A stretch of 64,000 bases of DNA from Theobroma cacao (GCF_000208745.1 NC_030852.1:29347801-29411800), one strand, 5' to 3'. Positions 48,560-62,155 are shown, numbered from the stretch's first letter. Notes: generated by a model from the sequence alone, not told the origin. Numbers and translations: made by a program.

Positions 48560-50490
48560 CGGGGCTTATGCAAGGTCGGTTTTAATCAAGCTGCAATGAA
48601 GTTTGCTTTGCAATTTCCTAAGAAGAAAACAATACATTTTACACCAACACCAATCACAAGGTTACACAAGTGAACGTCAAGAACATACTTTAAATTTAGC
48701 CAGTCAGTTGGATGATACTTTTGTCTTTTCATGGTGTAGCATTCTCAAGATTTTGTAATATTCCGGATAGCCTGTAAGTCAACCTTGTTAGTGGTGTGAT
48801 TGATAATTATTATTAACTACGCCGTAAGGAAGTTGCGTGTTGACCATTTGATGTTCTAAGGATTAAAGAACAAACGAAAACTTATATATATATATATATA
48901 TATTGATTGGTTAGAGGAAAACTATAATAGTTAATTAACATATATCATTTGGTCAGTAGTAATGCATAATGATGTACATTATAATTTGATGGCCATCTGG
49001 AACATTTTGGTCATATGCTTGAAGAAACTCGTTGTAGTCATTGCTTGCTTTTATTCAAGAGTATCCTGTAAGCAAATTGAGTTACTTTCCTTTTGGATTC
49101 TTTGATAGCTATCTCAAATCAATCTTTTAGCTTTTAGTAAGCAGCAACTCATAGCAATAGCATATGATGGAAGCTTCGACCAAGTCGCCTTCGCATCGAG
49201 GATCCACCTCGGAGGAGTGAGCCCGGGTCCCAGGGGACGTTAACATTTGCACTCTTCCTTTTCTTTCTTTTCCAAGTTTTTAATTACAAAAACAATTGGG
49301 ATTTACTCAATATAATGCACAGATGGCTTACTCTGATCCTAAACCAACTAATATAAAACCAGACATCCTTGGGTTTTTCCTCTTGATTTTGGTCTTCATC
49401 GTCACTTAATAAGCAATTTTTTTTTTTCCATTGGCATAAAATGAAAGGGGGCACTTGAGTTTTGTCCATGCATGATAAATCTCAAAACCTACTGAAAACT
49501 CTAACTTTCAGGTAATTTTCATAAGGTCCTAATCAAATTGCCAGTCAGGTCCAAAGGGTGTAATTGAGAAACTTGTTTTAAGCTTAGAAAGTAGAAACAA
49601 TCAAGTGACACTGCCTAGGCAACGGTGGACCAGCACCATTGTGATGGAGACATTCAGAATCCCTTTCCTATATACAAAAATGCCTTCAAATAAATAATCA
49701 AGTTCTATACATCGGCCATCCCCCGCTTAGAACATACAGCCCGTTAGAGAGTACCCAATCCTCCCAAGTATAAACCACAGAAATATTTCCTACATCTTAA
49801 ACACTAGGCTGGGCTTTAGAGCATCTAACAAGTTCCAATTTACCAGCTAAAAGAATGGCCATGCACAACAGCAGATGTTGAGAAGCCCCTAGCAACATAG
49901 GTAAAACACAAAGATCAGTAAAGGGTGTAAAAGAAAGAAGGGAAACAAAGAAACAAGTGCGGTATATCGGACTTGTTAACAGCCACCACACATGTTTTAA
50001 GTAAAAACAAAAGATCAGAAATATCATAGCATGAAGAAGTTGCACCAGAATAGGCATATTAACATTTTGTAGAATTTAAGGAGCTTCCTAAGATTGAGAC
50101 AGCAAAAGTCCAGGTATCCTAAAGATGAGAAAGCTATTACAGATCAAGCTTATTTCTATCATGTTCTACTAAACAAGCAGGAGAAATAAGTTGTTATATT
50201 TGGACAAGGAGATCAACAAATCTGAATCTAAACATTAGTAGACAAGCCATGATCTATCATGTTCTACTAAACAAGCAGGAGAAATAAGTTGTTATATTTG
50301 GACAAGGAGATCAACAAATCTGAATCTAAACATTAGTAGACAAGCCATGATGACCAGACTGCATTAGCAAGTGCAAAACTCTCTGAGAGCTCAAAGCTAT
50401 AGATTTTAACAGGATTAATCTAATAATTATGATAAAAAAGTAGAATGGCAAAACAATATAGAGAAAGGGAGAGAAAACCTGAATATGCTT
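48560..50490. other. Intergenic region between the RLP gene and TIMELESS
   Basis: It holds the RLP promoter side, a (TA)n tract near 48884-48903, a GC-rich patch with an 18-aa ORF (49164-49220) and a perfect 98-bp tandem duplication (50155-50351), the latter just past the TIMELESS stop. No further gene is recognised. Confidence 0.55.
50155..50351. repeat. Perfect 98-bp tandem duplication
   Basis: 50155-50252 and 50253-50350 are identical by eye, beginning TCTATCATGTTCTACTAAAC. The lack of differences means a recent event or an assembly artefact. It lies 145-340 bases beyond the TIMELESS stop, possibly in the 3' UTR. Confidence 0.9.
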
Positions 50491-50494
50491 CAAT

Positions 50495-53400
50495 CTAGTC
50501 ATCATCTTCAGGATCAATTACCATCCTCAGTTTCCTTCTATTTATGGTACTTTCTACAAATGAACCAGACGCTACATCATCCCCTGAGTCAGCCAACTCA
50601 TCTTCTGCTTGCTGATGTGCCAACTCACCCTCAATGTTCTCAGTTGAAACACGTGACAGATTTACAGTGTCCCTGCTCTCTTGGTGAAATATGACATCAA
50701 TCTCACTGAACTGGTTGCTTCCATCACTAAGTGTAAAAAGAAGAAATATTAAACTCTACTTTAGATCAGTTCATGCAACACAGATGAAGCTGTCCAAATA
50801 GGGACATCAACAAAAGCAGAGCCCTATTAATATTTCTTCAGTATTTGCACACATGTTAAGTAGCAAGAAAAGGGTTTTCACTTTTTGCAAATCCTATAAT
50901 AATACAGTAGAGTAAGTTGCAATTTTAAAGATGCATTCTCAATAAGCTGAATGGCTTACTTTTCAGTCACATCATTTGCAACTACAACTTCAGATGTTTT
51001 GTCTATCCTCTCCCTTGTAGTTATTGTTGCAAGCTTCTCATTCTTTGAATTTAAAGGCAGCTTCCTAGTTTTCCTATGATTAAAAGATAAAATTATTGAG
51101 AAAACAAGAGAAAGGATCTTGAAATCTATAGCGTTTCTTAGTAAGTAATGAACATGCTTATGTGCAACACAGGAGAAAACATAGATTGACTTGAAAATGC
51201 AAGAGAGAGCAAACAACATGAGTATTCGCTTCTTTTCCATGTCGATTACATTTTGTACAGAACGGTCATATGCTTACTTTAGAAGCACTGTTGGCATGAA
51301 AACAGGTTTCATTAATAAACAATGTTAGCAAAAGAGAAACCCAAAGTTCAAAATTATTACACAATCAAGGTCTAGATTCTATGTTACTTTCTTTTTAACT
51401 TCTGTGAGTGCCTGAACATGCCTGCATGCATAAATGAGTGTAAGTGTGCATGTGTGAGAGTTTGTGAGAGACTAAGGGAGAGTTACTTGAGAACAGAGCT
51501 TAAGGTTTTATCATCAGTATCATCTGATATTCTTCCTTCCACATTCTGCGCTGGAAACTCTTGACTGAACAATCTATCCTTATCCTTGTTTCTGCTCCCC
51601 AGAAGTTTGAAAGTGAAAATAAATGTTAATAGCTCTCTTGTAACTGTTCTATGACTTCATAATATGAAAAGGTTTCTTCCAATATAATACCAGGAGAGAA
51701 GTAATAATATTGAATCCCAAAGCACACACAATAAAAAAAATTCATATTCACTTTTGAAATCCGTTTTCAGTTTGATGGAATTGCCCTGGTTAAGTTTTCA
51801 TATAAAAGAATCTTTGGCATAAAGAGCTATTATGTGCTAGCACTAGCAGCAACCAAAAAATCCGTCTAAGTGTCTAACAGCACCAGAAATAATATTAAAC
51901 TGGAAATGTTGTATGCAACCCAAATTTTTGTATGAATAGGTAATGCTGAGTTTATAATGCTGAAGGTAAACCATTCCTAACAAACAAATAATGTCCCATT
52001 CAACTCTGTGGTAGCTCCAAACCGCAACATTGGGGAGAGAACATTGAAAGCATAATAGTAGGAATTTGACAGATTTTCATAACACAATGGAACCATGGAA
52101 ATTTAACAAATTAATGCTCAAGAAATCCAGATAACTAATAAATAGATAAGTGCGTAGCTACCTGTTCCTAAATGACAGCAATGTCTCATTGTCGGAGTCA
52201 CATGTTTCATCTGCAGATAAGTCATTTAGTTCCTCATCCCTCAAATGCATGTTATCTTCAGACCTTTTCTGCCGAGGAACATGTAAACCAAGTTGCTTGA
52301 GTTTGCGTGAAACTTGGGCAGCAGTAAACATATTATCAGCATCCAGGGCATTTGCAATCATGTAACTACACCTCCTATGGTCTTTATACCTGCATAGAAG
52401 ACCAAAGTACTATTTCCTTATGATGAATGTAATACAGACAATCAACAGTATTTAATGTTAGTCCTTCTTAAGAAGCCCATAAATTCTCTTTCTTTTTGCA
52501 ACATTGAAATCAGTTCTAGGGGTTGGAAATTAAAATCAATACCATACCATAACAAATTAATTTACTCAACTGAAAACAAGAATGTAGGAAGAATACAAGA
52601 AATTGACACTCACTGCTCAAACAAATCTTTAATCATTGCCTCCTGATCCTTGCTAAAGGCACGTACTCTTTTTCTGGTGTTCCTGTTGAGAATAATAGCA
52701 CATTAATTTGCACATCAATACAGCAACTTGTTTAAGTAAGATTCATGCCATAAGGAAATGCTTTCTGTCATGCCTTGCATGTTCAAAGCTACAACTTCAA
52801 GAGTACAATGCCAGTTGCATTAAAAGTTGTTCCATTGAAACTCTTAAAAGAGTATGCTGACTACAACAAGGAGTATAGATAACAGATAACAGACAAATAC
52901 TTACAAAGGTTGCCTTTGTGAACTTCCTTCTAAATCATTTGAATCGTGAAGAGTGCTTTTATCCCCCTGTTGATCAGAACCCCGTGTCCTTTTCTTTGGT
53001 GCAACTTTAAGTCCTAGCTGTTTAAGCTTGTTAGAAACTTGAGCAGGCAAAATTCCACCATCGGGATCTAGGGATTCCGCAATAAGACGGATACAGTTCG
53101 GATGATCTTTGAAGCTGCTACAACGTATGTCCCAATCAGATACAGTGCAAATTAATTCCAGAAACTTCCGAAGCGATACAAGAACTCGTATTAAGATAGC
53201 CAAGAGCAAACATTAATCATTCACCATGGCAGGTACCAATGATCATCCAAGATCACATGCCGTTGTTTTTAACGTTTGGCAACTAGATGCATCATAGTTT
53301 TGAAAAGAAATAAAGATCTGAGTGAAAAATGCTTGTTAGAGAGACCACTGGATAAAAACAAACTTACTGGATAAAAACAAACTTACTTCTCATAAAGTTC

Positions 53401-56400
53401 CTTGAGTTTTGTCTCCATGTCATCATTGAGAACAAGCCTTCTCTTTCTTTCATTAATCTTTCCAGTTTTATTTTCCATGGAATTTTCCCCACTGCACCAG
53501 CCAGATTCACTAATTAAGCAGTTTCAATCAATCAGCTTAATTCAGAAAATATATCCAATGTTTTTTACAATGCTTGAAGGTTAATAACACTAATGTCAGA
53601 CAAATCAGAATCTTAGTGTTTGATGAGATGCCATACCCTTTATTTTCAAAAAATAATAGCATTTTGATGCACCATTTTTTATGATAATTGAAATATCATA
53701 GTATCCTTATAAAATAATAATTTTTAGAAAAAAATATGACAAAGCTATGTTAGATAATAGGGTCATACCACACAAAATAAACTAAAGCCTTAAAACAAGT
53801 TGATACCAAATCCTATTGGAATTTGTGACTCTACCACTGGTAAGCTGAAATATGTAAATCAAATGCATTAAATTGCAACCATCTCTTACTTCAGATGTCC
53901 TCGCTCATGAGAGATCACTACATCAGCTTCATCCTCACCCAGTGCATCTGCTATGCTTCTGCCAACCCATTCACTGGCCTCTGAGGACCCAATTTCACCA
54001 TTTCGAGGAGCACTGTCTTGAGTCTTACTTCCTTTCTTCCAATGTCCCAGCTCATGCAATAAATATTCAGCATTAATGTAATGACATTCTCTCCGTGTCT
54101 TCCAGAAGAGAATTTCAATAAAAAGAAGGGGCTGGTTCTTCATTTTTTTTAGCATGTTTCTAACCAAACTCGTAATAAAACCAACAATATCTGCATGCTC
54201 CTCACTTGGACATGACTTCTGCTCTTCCAGGATGTCATAAAATGTTGTGAGGAGTGACAACTGCAAAATTTTGTACAAAACTAAACATATGTTAGATTTT
54301 CTCCATACCAAAATTCTCTGTATTCTCTATGAAAATGCATTTCCAAGTTTTGACCTGATAAAGCATGGGAGCAAGCTCAAGGTCATCAGTGATCTTCCGC
54401 AACATGCCTAAAATGTAGTGATTTGTATTAATGGAATTGCTCCTATAAAACTTTAGCAACCAGCACAAATTTTGAATAATGCTGCAATTTGCAAAAGCTG
54501 AAGTGAGAGTAGACACTTTAAAATCAACTTCATTAACAGTGGCCGGCTGTTCATCACCAGAAGAATCATCAGTGCTGCAACAAAGATCATCATCAGCATG
54601 ACCAGGTGTATTATTATCAACCTGTGGCAGATCTCCAGGACATTCCATCTTTGTCTCAGATTTTCCTAGCTCATCAACCAAGAGAGGGGTACTAGTATCT
54701 TCTTTCCAATCAGATGTCCCCTTGACTGGGCTCTCTTTTTCTGAGACATATGCTGCTGACTGTTCACAAACTGAGGTCCCAACCCCATCTGGTGCAGCAG
54801 CATGGTCTTCAAACTGTTCACTTTTGGTAACATTGTCACTAACTACTTTCTTCTTCCTCCCCTTCCTTGATTTTTTAGAAACCTTAATAATGAAATTTAC
54901 ATTTCAGTATATATTACAGCAGAAAAGCAAGAAAATAATAAAAGCTCTTCAAGATGGATGCAAAGTAAAACTAGAAATCCATAGCCAGCAAAGCATGATG
55001 CAAGTGTATTGACTCTAAAAATCAACAGAGCAGGATCTTACACAAAAAAAGGGGCATGCAGATAGGGAGAGAAGTAGAGGGAGATTCCATAATAAAATTA
55101 AAGGACTTCTTTTTTGCAGAATTTAACTGTAAAAGGAAAAAGAAAAATGAAACAACGGTTCCACGGAGACAAATTTCATACTAAAGATACAGTACTTTGT
55201 TAATTGAGTCTTAAAAGTAAGACTAAAATTGAGTGAGATATACGATATAACCCACTAGCTCAGCACTCACAAAATACTTAAAGACCATTAATCCATAAGG
55301 TCATGTACAGCAGATAACCACTTTAAGCTACCAAAATTCAACCTATATAAAAGGAAGTTCACAGCAATTCCAATTTACACTTTTCTTCATTGACAACTGA
55401 AGTCAATTTTAGCAAATTGGTTGACAATAATTGGATCTGTTACAATAGTGACTTTTCCATGTGCCCAAGCAGGTCATGGAACCAAGGCTTTCACTCATCT
55501 GCTATGTTACAACTTACACAGTGTATTAATTTCCCCATCTAAAAATTAAAGCTTAACATACCCTTAACGAGCCACGTGCTTGAAGATTCTCCATGAGCTG
55601 GATAATTAAATGCATCATTTCTACCAAATCTGCAAGATCACTGATAAAAATAAAATAAAATAGCACCAGTAGCAAGACATTCCAGCAACCAAGTAAAACA
55701 AATTTTTTTTTGTATATAGACAAAGCAACAAAATCATTTACGCAAATTAAAAAGGTTCCTTCATGCCTATGACAAAAGCTTTAGCTGATGGTCACTGCTA
55801 TTTCTTTCTTAAGCTGTCCTCAAAAGATTATAAAAGCCTAATAAAGATTTATAGGTGCATAAAATGAAAAAGTAAAAGAATTCACAGATCAGAGCAATGC
55901 ATATGGATAGAACATATAGTTGTCAACTAATCTCTCTATGAATATGTAGGAGTACATAAATGCATATAAAATGTGTCAAAATGAAAATAAGAGGTGAGGG
56001 GGAAGAACAATCCTTTATGTAAGATCATTGTTGTCTTTCTCAAAAGCAAGTATACAATCAAATAATTAGAAACAGATTAAAAATGAAAACCAAGGTTACT
56101 AGAAGTGATTTCAACACAGCTATTAATATGATCGCTAGGATCTCTGAGATTGAGAAAAAACCTTTTGGGTTGCTTGCGAGAGTTGAACATTTTGATTAGA
56201 TTCAGAAGGAACTGGGTCATCCCTTGGTCAGTCTGATCATAAAATAGCTTGTAAAGAAGCATACGAGCTGTCCGAGGCTCCTTAGAATCCTCTGGAAATA
56301 AGTTAAGCACTAAATCCAACATACGGATCTGCATTCAGGGAACAAAAAATAGAGAATAAGAGGAAAAAAACTCCTTTTAATAGGGGTAGCATGTAAGCAG

Positions 56401-59400
56401 ATCAGTGCACACAACCAAGTAGAAGCTTTTTAAAAGAGTAAGTTAGAATCCCATGACAAGAAACTGTTCTTTCTCAATTTTGAATATTAACAGCTGACTT
56501 AACCTCATTCTCATAAAAAATTTGTCTGTACCTGAAAGTTTGCAGTGCCCATTTTTGTTGATACATAAAAAGAAAGTTTCTTCTCAAGCAATATTATTAT
56601 AAGGTAACATGTTAAGTGTTTTGGGCATAGTAGATAGCCAAAGCATTTATCTATGTATCTTAGCTTGCGAGTGCACAAAAGCAAGACATAAAGGCTAAGT
56701 TATGTAAACAACATCCAATGAAGATAATAAACAAACTTGGCAAAGCAAGTATATGAAAGTATAGATATAAAAGATATTATAGCTATATCACCATATTTTT
56801 CATAAGAGAACTTGCTGCGGATAGAAACTTGTAATCATTAGTTTCCTTCAAGCCTTCAAATGCATTACGCCATCTTGAAATCACAAGTTGGAACATTGAT
56901 TCATTCATTGATGCTGCAATCGGTCCACATATGTCACCTTTGAAAAATGTGCTATCAGCGCATTTATCAGCAGAAACTTCAGGTGTAGGATTTTCGACAG
57001 TTGGCTGATAAAGGCACCAATATGTGATGCAAACATTAATTAAACAAAAACCAATTATTCTAATAAAGCCATTAACTTTTGATAAGGGACATATCAAACT
57101 ACCAATGAATCAATAAAACTAAAAGCACAACGACTAAAAGGCTTGAGATCTGAACAGCAGTAAACAATTTCAACATTTGAATAAAAAGCTTCCAACCAGA
57201 ACTTTACTTCTTTACACACAAAAAGCTACAACATAACCAATATTAAAGTTTCATGAGGAGACTACACATAACATGTTCCAGGACGTTTAAGCAAGTTCAA
57301 CACCAAGTGTGGGCCAATAAATATAAAACATAAACCATCAAAAGTGGTCATCAAGAACTGAATCTTTACATGTATATTTCAAGGGCAAGGTAGTCTTTTT
57401 TCGCACCATTTATTGATAGTTAGTTGTGTCCTTTTTGGACACAACCCCACTGACCAACCATTAACAAGAACTTAACATAACCTGAAAAGAGAATCAGTTT
57501 CCTCTTTACGTGGGTCTCAAACTAAGGTCAAAATCTTGCAAATAAGAAGGACCTTTAAAGTCTAGTGAATCATTCCCATCATTTTCTGTTTACTTTATCA
57601 CACTTGAACCTTCTCCAACCATGAAAATACACTTGAAAGCAACCAATTTAGCAAACTCCCTAGTCAGTAGTTTACATAAAAAAACAAAGAAAGAGAAACA
57701 AAAGACCCATTATTCTCTAGCATTGCTGCTCCTCTAAAACTAAAATCTTAAACAGTATGTTTGGAAATTGAAGGGAAAAAAAGGTAGGGTAAATGGGAGG
57801 GAAGGTGAGGATGGTAGAAGAAACAACTCTTGTTTACCTTGTTTGGAGTGGAGAATTAACAAGAGAGTTTATGTGCTGTTTGCAACATACATCAATTTGA
57901 AATCATTGCTAAATCAAATCTTAAACCTGAATCCCAAGCTGAAAAGGTTAAACTATAATATTCCACTCTCAAATCCTTCCAATCTGAGACAATTTAAGAA
58001 GTATGGAAGGTGGTTTCAAGAGATTCCTACACATTCCAATACTTATAGATTTAAGTGCAACTTTTTACTAGATGCTTGCAACAAAAATATGCAATTAACA
58101 GTTTAGATAGCAATGAGTTTAAAGCTCCAGGCATCAATAGCATAATGACCATATGTAAAAGAAAATTCACAGATAAGAACATGCATCTAGCATTACAACA
58201 ATTTTGTGTTTGTGGGTGTAGGGTGTCTACAAGAAAACAAGTAGGAATTAGAGTATAACTCACTTTAGAGGTCAAAAACTTGTGATATTGAAAAGAAGTA
58301 ACAAACTCAGCAACCTTAAAGAAAACAATGATGTCACCCTTCTGAATTGCATGATGTTCCTTCTCAATATCCTCACGAATAGATTTCATCAATACTGACA
58401 GGCATTCAGTTTGCATTTGAGTAATAACAGAAAGACGGAGAATAAGGGAAAGAAAGAAAAAGAAAAGAGGAGGGTGGGGGTAGGATGACATAAAAACAAG
58501 CTGGCATTTAGATTCCAAAGAGTATACCGTTGTAGCCTCCTGAAAGAAACTGGTTCACAAAATCATGAAGCAGTTCCAGAATATTATTCCTTGTTGAAGG
58601 TAATTGTCCATGTCCCCTCACAATTTTTTGAGTTGAAATCCCATGGCCTTTATGAGATTTAAGCAGAACATTTTGAGAAGCAGAATCAGGGTTTCCCTTG
58701 TACACTGCTGTAGAACCATCCTGACAGACAAAACATGATTAGTTATTAAAGTTCTTGATGCAACTCCAGCTATGTATCAACGACATCGATGACAGTGATC
58801 CTACATACCATAGTAAGCCGGGTAAATGTTCCACTAAATTGTGAATGACGACCGGTATGGTGGAGTCTTGAAACCCTTCTTTTCTTTGCTTCCTCTTCCA
58901 TGATGGACTTGAGATCATCAATGCAAGCCTTGGCATCTCCACCCTCCTATCATACAGAGTTCATCAGAAACAAATAAGCATATGGATTGCATTAACAACT
59001 GAATAATTATGAGAAATTAGATGAGAATAAAGTGAAACAAACCGTAGAACCCTTCAAATGAGCTTTGGAAAGTAACTCTGGGTCTTGATTCATGAATATG
59101 TAATGAAAAGTTTCTAATAGAAGCAAGTTATCCTGACGAAGATAGCCACGAGAACCACCAATATGCTGAGTTATAACTATAATTAACTCCATTACATTCT
59201 CACGGAACAAAAGTTCAAGAAATCTATCTCTCAACGATAAAAATTGGCCAGCCTTTTGTAGCAATGAAAAATCTTGGATAGCAAGAACGTTGCGAAATAA
59301 GGTGACTACCAGCTGGACCAATTTCCAGTCGTCCTCCGTGAATACTTCACTGCAATAAAAAGGTTAGCCATTAACACTGATATGGACACAACGAAAAAGA

Positions 59401-60290
59401 GAGAATCTAATGGCACAAATGCTTTACATGTACTGAAAAGATGAACGTACTGTTTCACAGCATCTAACAAGCTTAGCTACAACTATATTTCTGACGGGTT
59501 CAGTAAATAGTTAATTTATTTGGTTTAATTGATTTACATTTTTGGTTTGGCTTTCAAACAAACTTAAATTTCTTTTCCTTTTCCTGCACCTTAACTATGC
59601 GGTTAAAGGGTGCATTAGTAAAAAAGAAGGGATTTTCTTACTTACTATTCCAAATTTTCAAGTGGACCTTCAAGTAGAGAAACTATAACTGCAACAGCAT
59701 CACTGCCCGTAAGAGAAAATTTTATGTCCCAAAGATACTCTATCTGTTGAGGGACATCACTGGAGGAAGGCTCAATAGGCATTGAAAGAAAAACTAAAAC
59801 TTTCACTGCAAATCAAAAAAAAAAAAAAAAGAAACAAAAACGACGTTAAAACTCACCAATTTAGCATTTGCAACAACTTCATTTTTTAAATAAACAAAAA
59901 AGCCTAACATCAAATCTTTATCTACCTGCATTTAATACCAAATTCCGATCATGTTGCCAATGTTCTATGATTGGAATCAAGTTTTTTGAAACAATATTCC
60001 ATCTGCAAACTTGCTTAAATACTTCTCGCGTTTCTGGATTGTCCCGTCTTAAAAACCTCAGTAAATCCTTCAAAGCGTCTGCCAGTAAGTTATTCCAAAC
60101 AAGATTAGTCAAATCCAATTTTCATTCGCTGAATAAAAAAGTAAATAAATAAAACAAAAAATCACTTTGATAACGGAAAATGACTACCTAGACAGTGCTC
60201 GCCCTTTGTGTATACGATCTGTTTCGTTGTCTGATCTTCTTCGAGGATGCCGAGACTGGCGCAGATCACCGATAAACCCTCCATGTCCAT
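50495..60290 (-). CDS. TIM: TIMELESS/Tof1-family protein (replication fork protection)
   Basis: Nineteen coding exons: 60188-60290, 59926-60078, 59646-59805, 59043-59349, 58809-58946, 58528-58720, 58264-58394, 56792-57004, 56162-56328, 55562-55640, 54355-54882, 53890-54260, 53387-53491, 52905-53117, 52614-52682, 52162-52389, 51487-51591, 50960-51073 and 50495-50726. They join in frame to about 1202 aa. The N-terminal TIMELESS domain (about 1-470) includes DLLRFLRRDNPETREVFKQV, RGYLRQDNLLLLETFHYIF, RHSQFSGTF and YKFLSAASSLMKNM. Then ADLVEMMHLIIQLMENLQAR, a Lys-rich and acidic linker, LLFIEILFWKTRRECHYINA (about 765-790), two related C-terminal modules (848-954 and 955-1053) and an acidic tail ending DPEDDD. 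The protein works with Tipin at replication forks and in cohesion; the plant gene is not a clock component in the insect sense. The donor after exon 9 (GTTTTTT) is weak but keeps frame. Confidence 0.94.
53347..53384. repeat. 19-bp tandem duplication beside a TIMELESS splice donor
   Basis: ACTGGATAAAAACAAACTT occurs at 53347-53365 and 53366-53384. On the minus strand each unit is preceded by GTAAGTTTG, so the exon 13 donor is echoed 19 bases into the intron. Confidence 0.8.
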
Positions 60291-60502
60291 TTTTTCTGCT
60301 CTTAACGAAGCTAGGGTTTTGAATTGGGGGGTTTGGGAAGAAACTGATAGAGGATTTTGGGTGATGGAGGAATCAGAACTGAGGAAAACTTGGGATAATG
60401 ATGAGACCTAATAAGAACTTTGCCAGAGAGATGGGAAGATGAAGATAGTTGAAGAAAAGGGAAAATGTTACTGTTGGAGGATTGGCCGATTAGGGCTCTT
60501 GT

Positions 60503-60533
60503 GGCGCCAATTGGTATCCGAATTCTCCCGCGC
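60503..60533 (-). promoter_or_regulatory. Paired E2F-like sites upstream of TIMELESS
   Basis: Minus-strand ATTGGCGCC (60503-60511) fits the E2F consensus WTTSSCSS. TCTCCCGCGC on the plus strand (60524-60533) contains the TCCCGC core. Both lie 210-245 bp upstream of the ATG at 60290. A CCAAT sequence overlaps the first. S-phase regulation of a fork-protection gene by E2F would make sense. Confidence 0.55.
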
Positions 60534-60679
60534 TTTTGATAGTGTGCTGAGATAGGATCAGGTGCAGTAGGGAATAATGAGGCTGGAGCATACAGTGACG
60601 TGGAAGAATGCAATCGGTGGGAGAACAACGACAACCATTCAACAAAAAAGCCCAACCTGTCTCTGGTCATGAGCCATTA

Positions 60680-62150
60680 GGCCCATTAAATAGAGTAGTT
60701 ACTTCGTTTTAAAGGGTTCAGTTTTTATTTTTTGGGTAAAATAAGGACTTCAATATTGAAATGCATAGATATATTTCTTCTTTCACTAAAAAGGAAAAGT
60801 AGTATTTCTTTATGAGTAAGTTGTAAATTTAAAATAGCTTAACATTTTTTAAAATTTTAATGATACATAATCCTCCAAATTCACCAAAATCACCATCTTT
60901 TTTATTGAATTATTTTCTATTATGAAATTCCATAAACAAATTCAAATAATTGATACATATCTACCAAATTGTAATTAACAACATTACTAAATTCACATAA
61001 CTATTTACATGAATGCATATCAATTATTAAAATTTACTCACAGAGTTTAAAAAATTATCATCAAATACAAATTTCTCCTATACTAGTAAAAATTGGATTC
61101 TGCAGAATCTATTTGAATTTGAATTTATTTTTGTTTTGAAGACACAAATTCTTAATGGAGAATATTTTTGTAAGGGGTTATTGTTTTGATATGAATTGCA
61201 TTGAATAAGCATTTCTTATAGCATTTGCTAACAATTAAAAAGACATACTCTATTATTTTGCCATGCTTACAACCAGCAACAAAACCCTCCATTTTCTCTT
61301 ATACCTGCGATGTTTTGGACTTGTTTCTTTATTTTTTGTTAAATTGCAACCATTGAATATAACACAACAAATTAAGACAGATAATTTTTCATTTATTTTA
61401 TGTAAATAAATGTAAAAAGGGAATTATTTTGTCTCGTGTGATGTTTTGTTTATTATTATTTTATGATAAAATTTGTAAGTAATTTATGCAATAAATTTAA
61501 TATTTATATATTTAAAAATACACAATAAAAAGTATGAGACATAAGCTAGTATTATTTGAATAAAATTTCACATACTTTCAATTTTGAAAAGAAAAATGAA
61601 TGTTCACGAGTGGAGGTTCACATAAAAACTTAAAGGTGATTTATAATTGCAATTGCTTAACACTTTTAAGACATTTAAAATAATAAGAAGAAGACGAAAG
61701 AACTGAAGAAATTGGAAGGAGACAGTGTCAGTAAACAAACAGCGAATGGAACGTGTTCTCTATCCAATATATAGATATGTATTGGACGAGATCATGAAAT
61801 GAATAAGCCAAGCCAGGTCGGATGTAATATTTAAGGTGCGGTCCAGAAATACAACGCAGACTGACCTCAAGTAACACACTTTGACCAGCAACGTTAGCCG
61901 ACAGTCTTGACCACAACAAGTGGTCATTTGCTTGAGCAACCAGCCCACGACGTCCTGCACCCTTTATTGCACTTGTAATTTGTATTACGCACTTCCCTTT
62001 ACTCTTTTTTATGGGTAAGCCAAACTTTTGCTTACAATTTCGTTCCTTAAATACACATCATTGGACCCTATAAGAAGGCATCCTCTTCACAAGCTCATCC
62101 CTCAACCCGTTCAGTTCCTTTCCTTACATTTCCATTCTACCAAAAAAACC
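60680..62150. other. AT-rich intergenic region between TIMELESS and the LRR gene
   Basis: The first part is the TIMELESS leader and promoter side, the last few hundred bases the promoter of the LRR gene at 62156. The middle is AT-rich with many homopolymer runs. No gene is seen. Confidence 0.6.
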
Positions 62151-62155
62151 CAAGC

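Noticed and set aside
55562..55626. Downstream acceptor (TTGCAG|ATTTGG) for TIMELESS exon 10
   Set aside because: It gives the wrong frame; the upstream acceptor at 55641 keeps the frame and the family residues SDLADLVEMM.
58051..58518. 155-codon minus ORF taken as a whole
   Set aside because: Only 58264-58394 is exon 7 of TIMELESS; the rest is intron read-through.
60311..60670. 119-codon minus ORF upstream of TIMELESS
   Set aside because: It is leader and promoter sequence containing the E2F-like motifs, and it ends before the true ATG.
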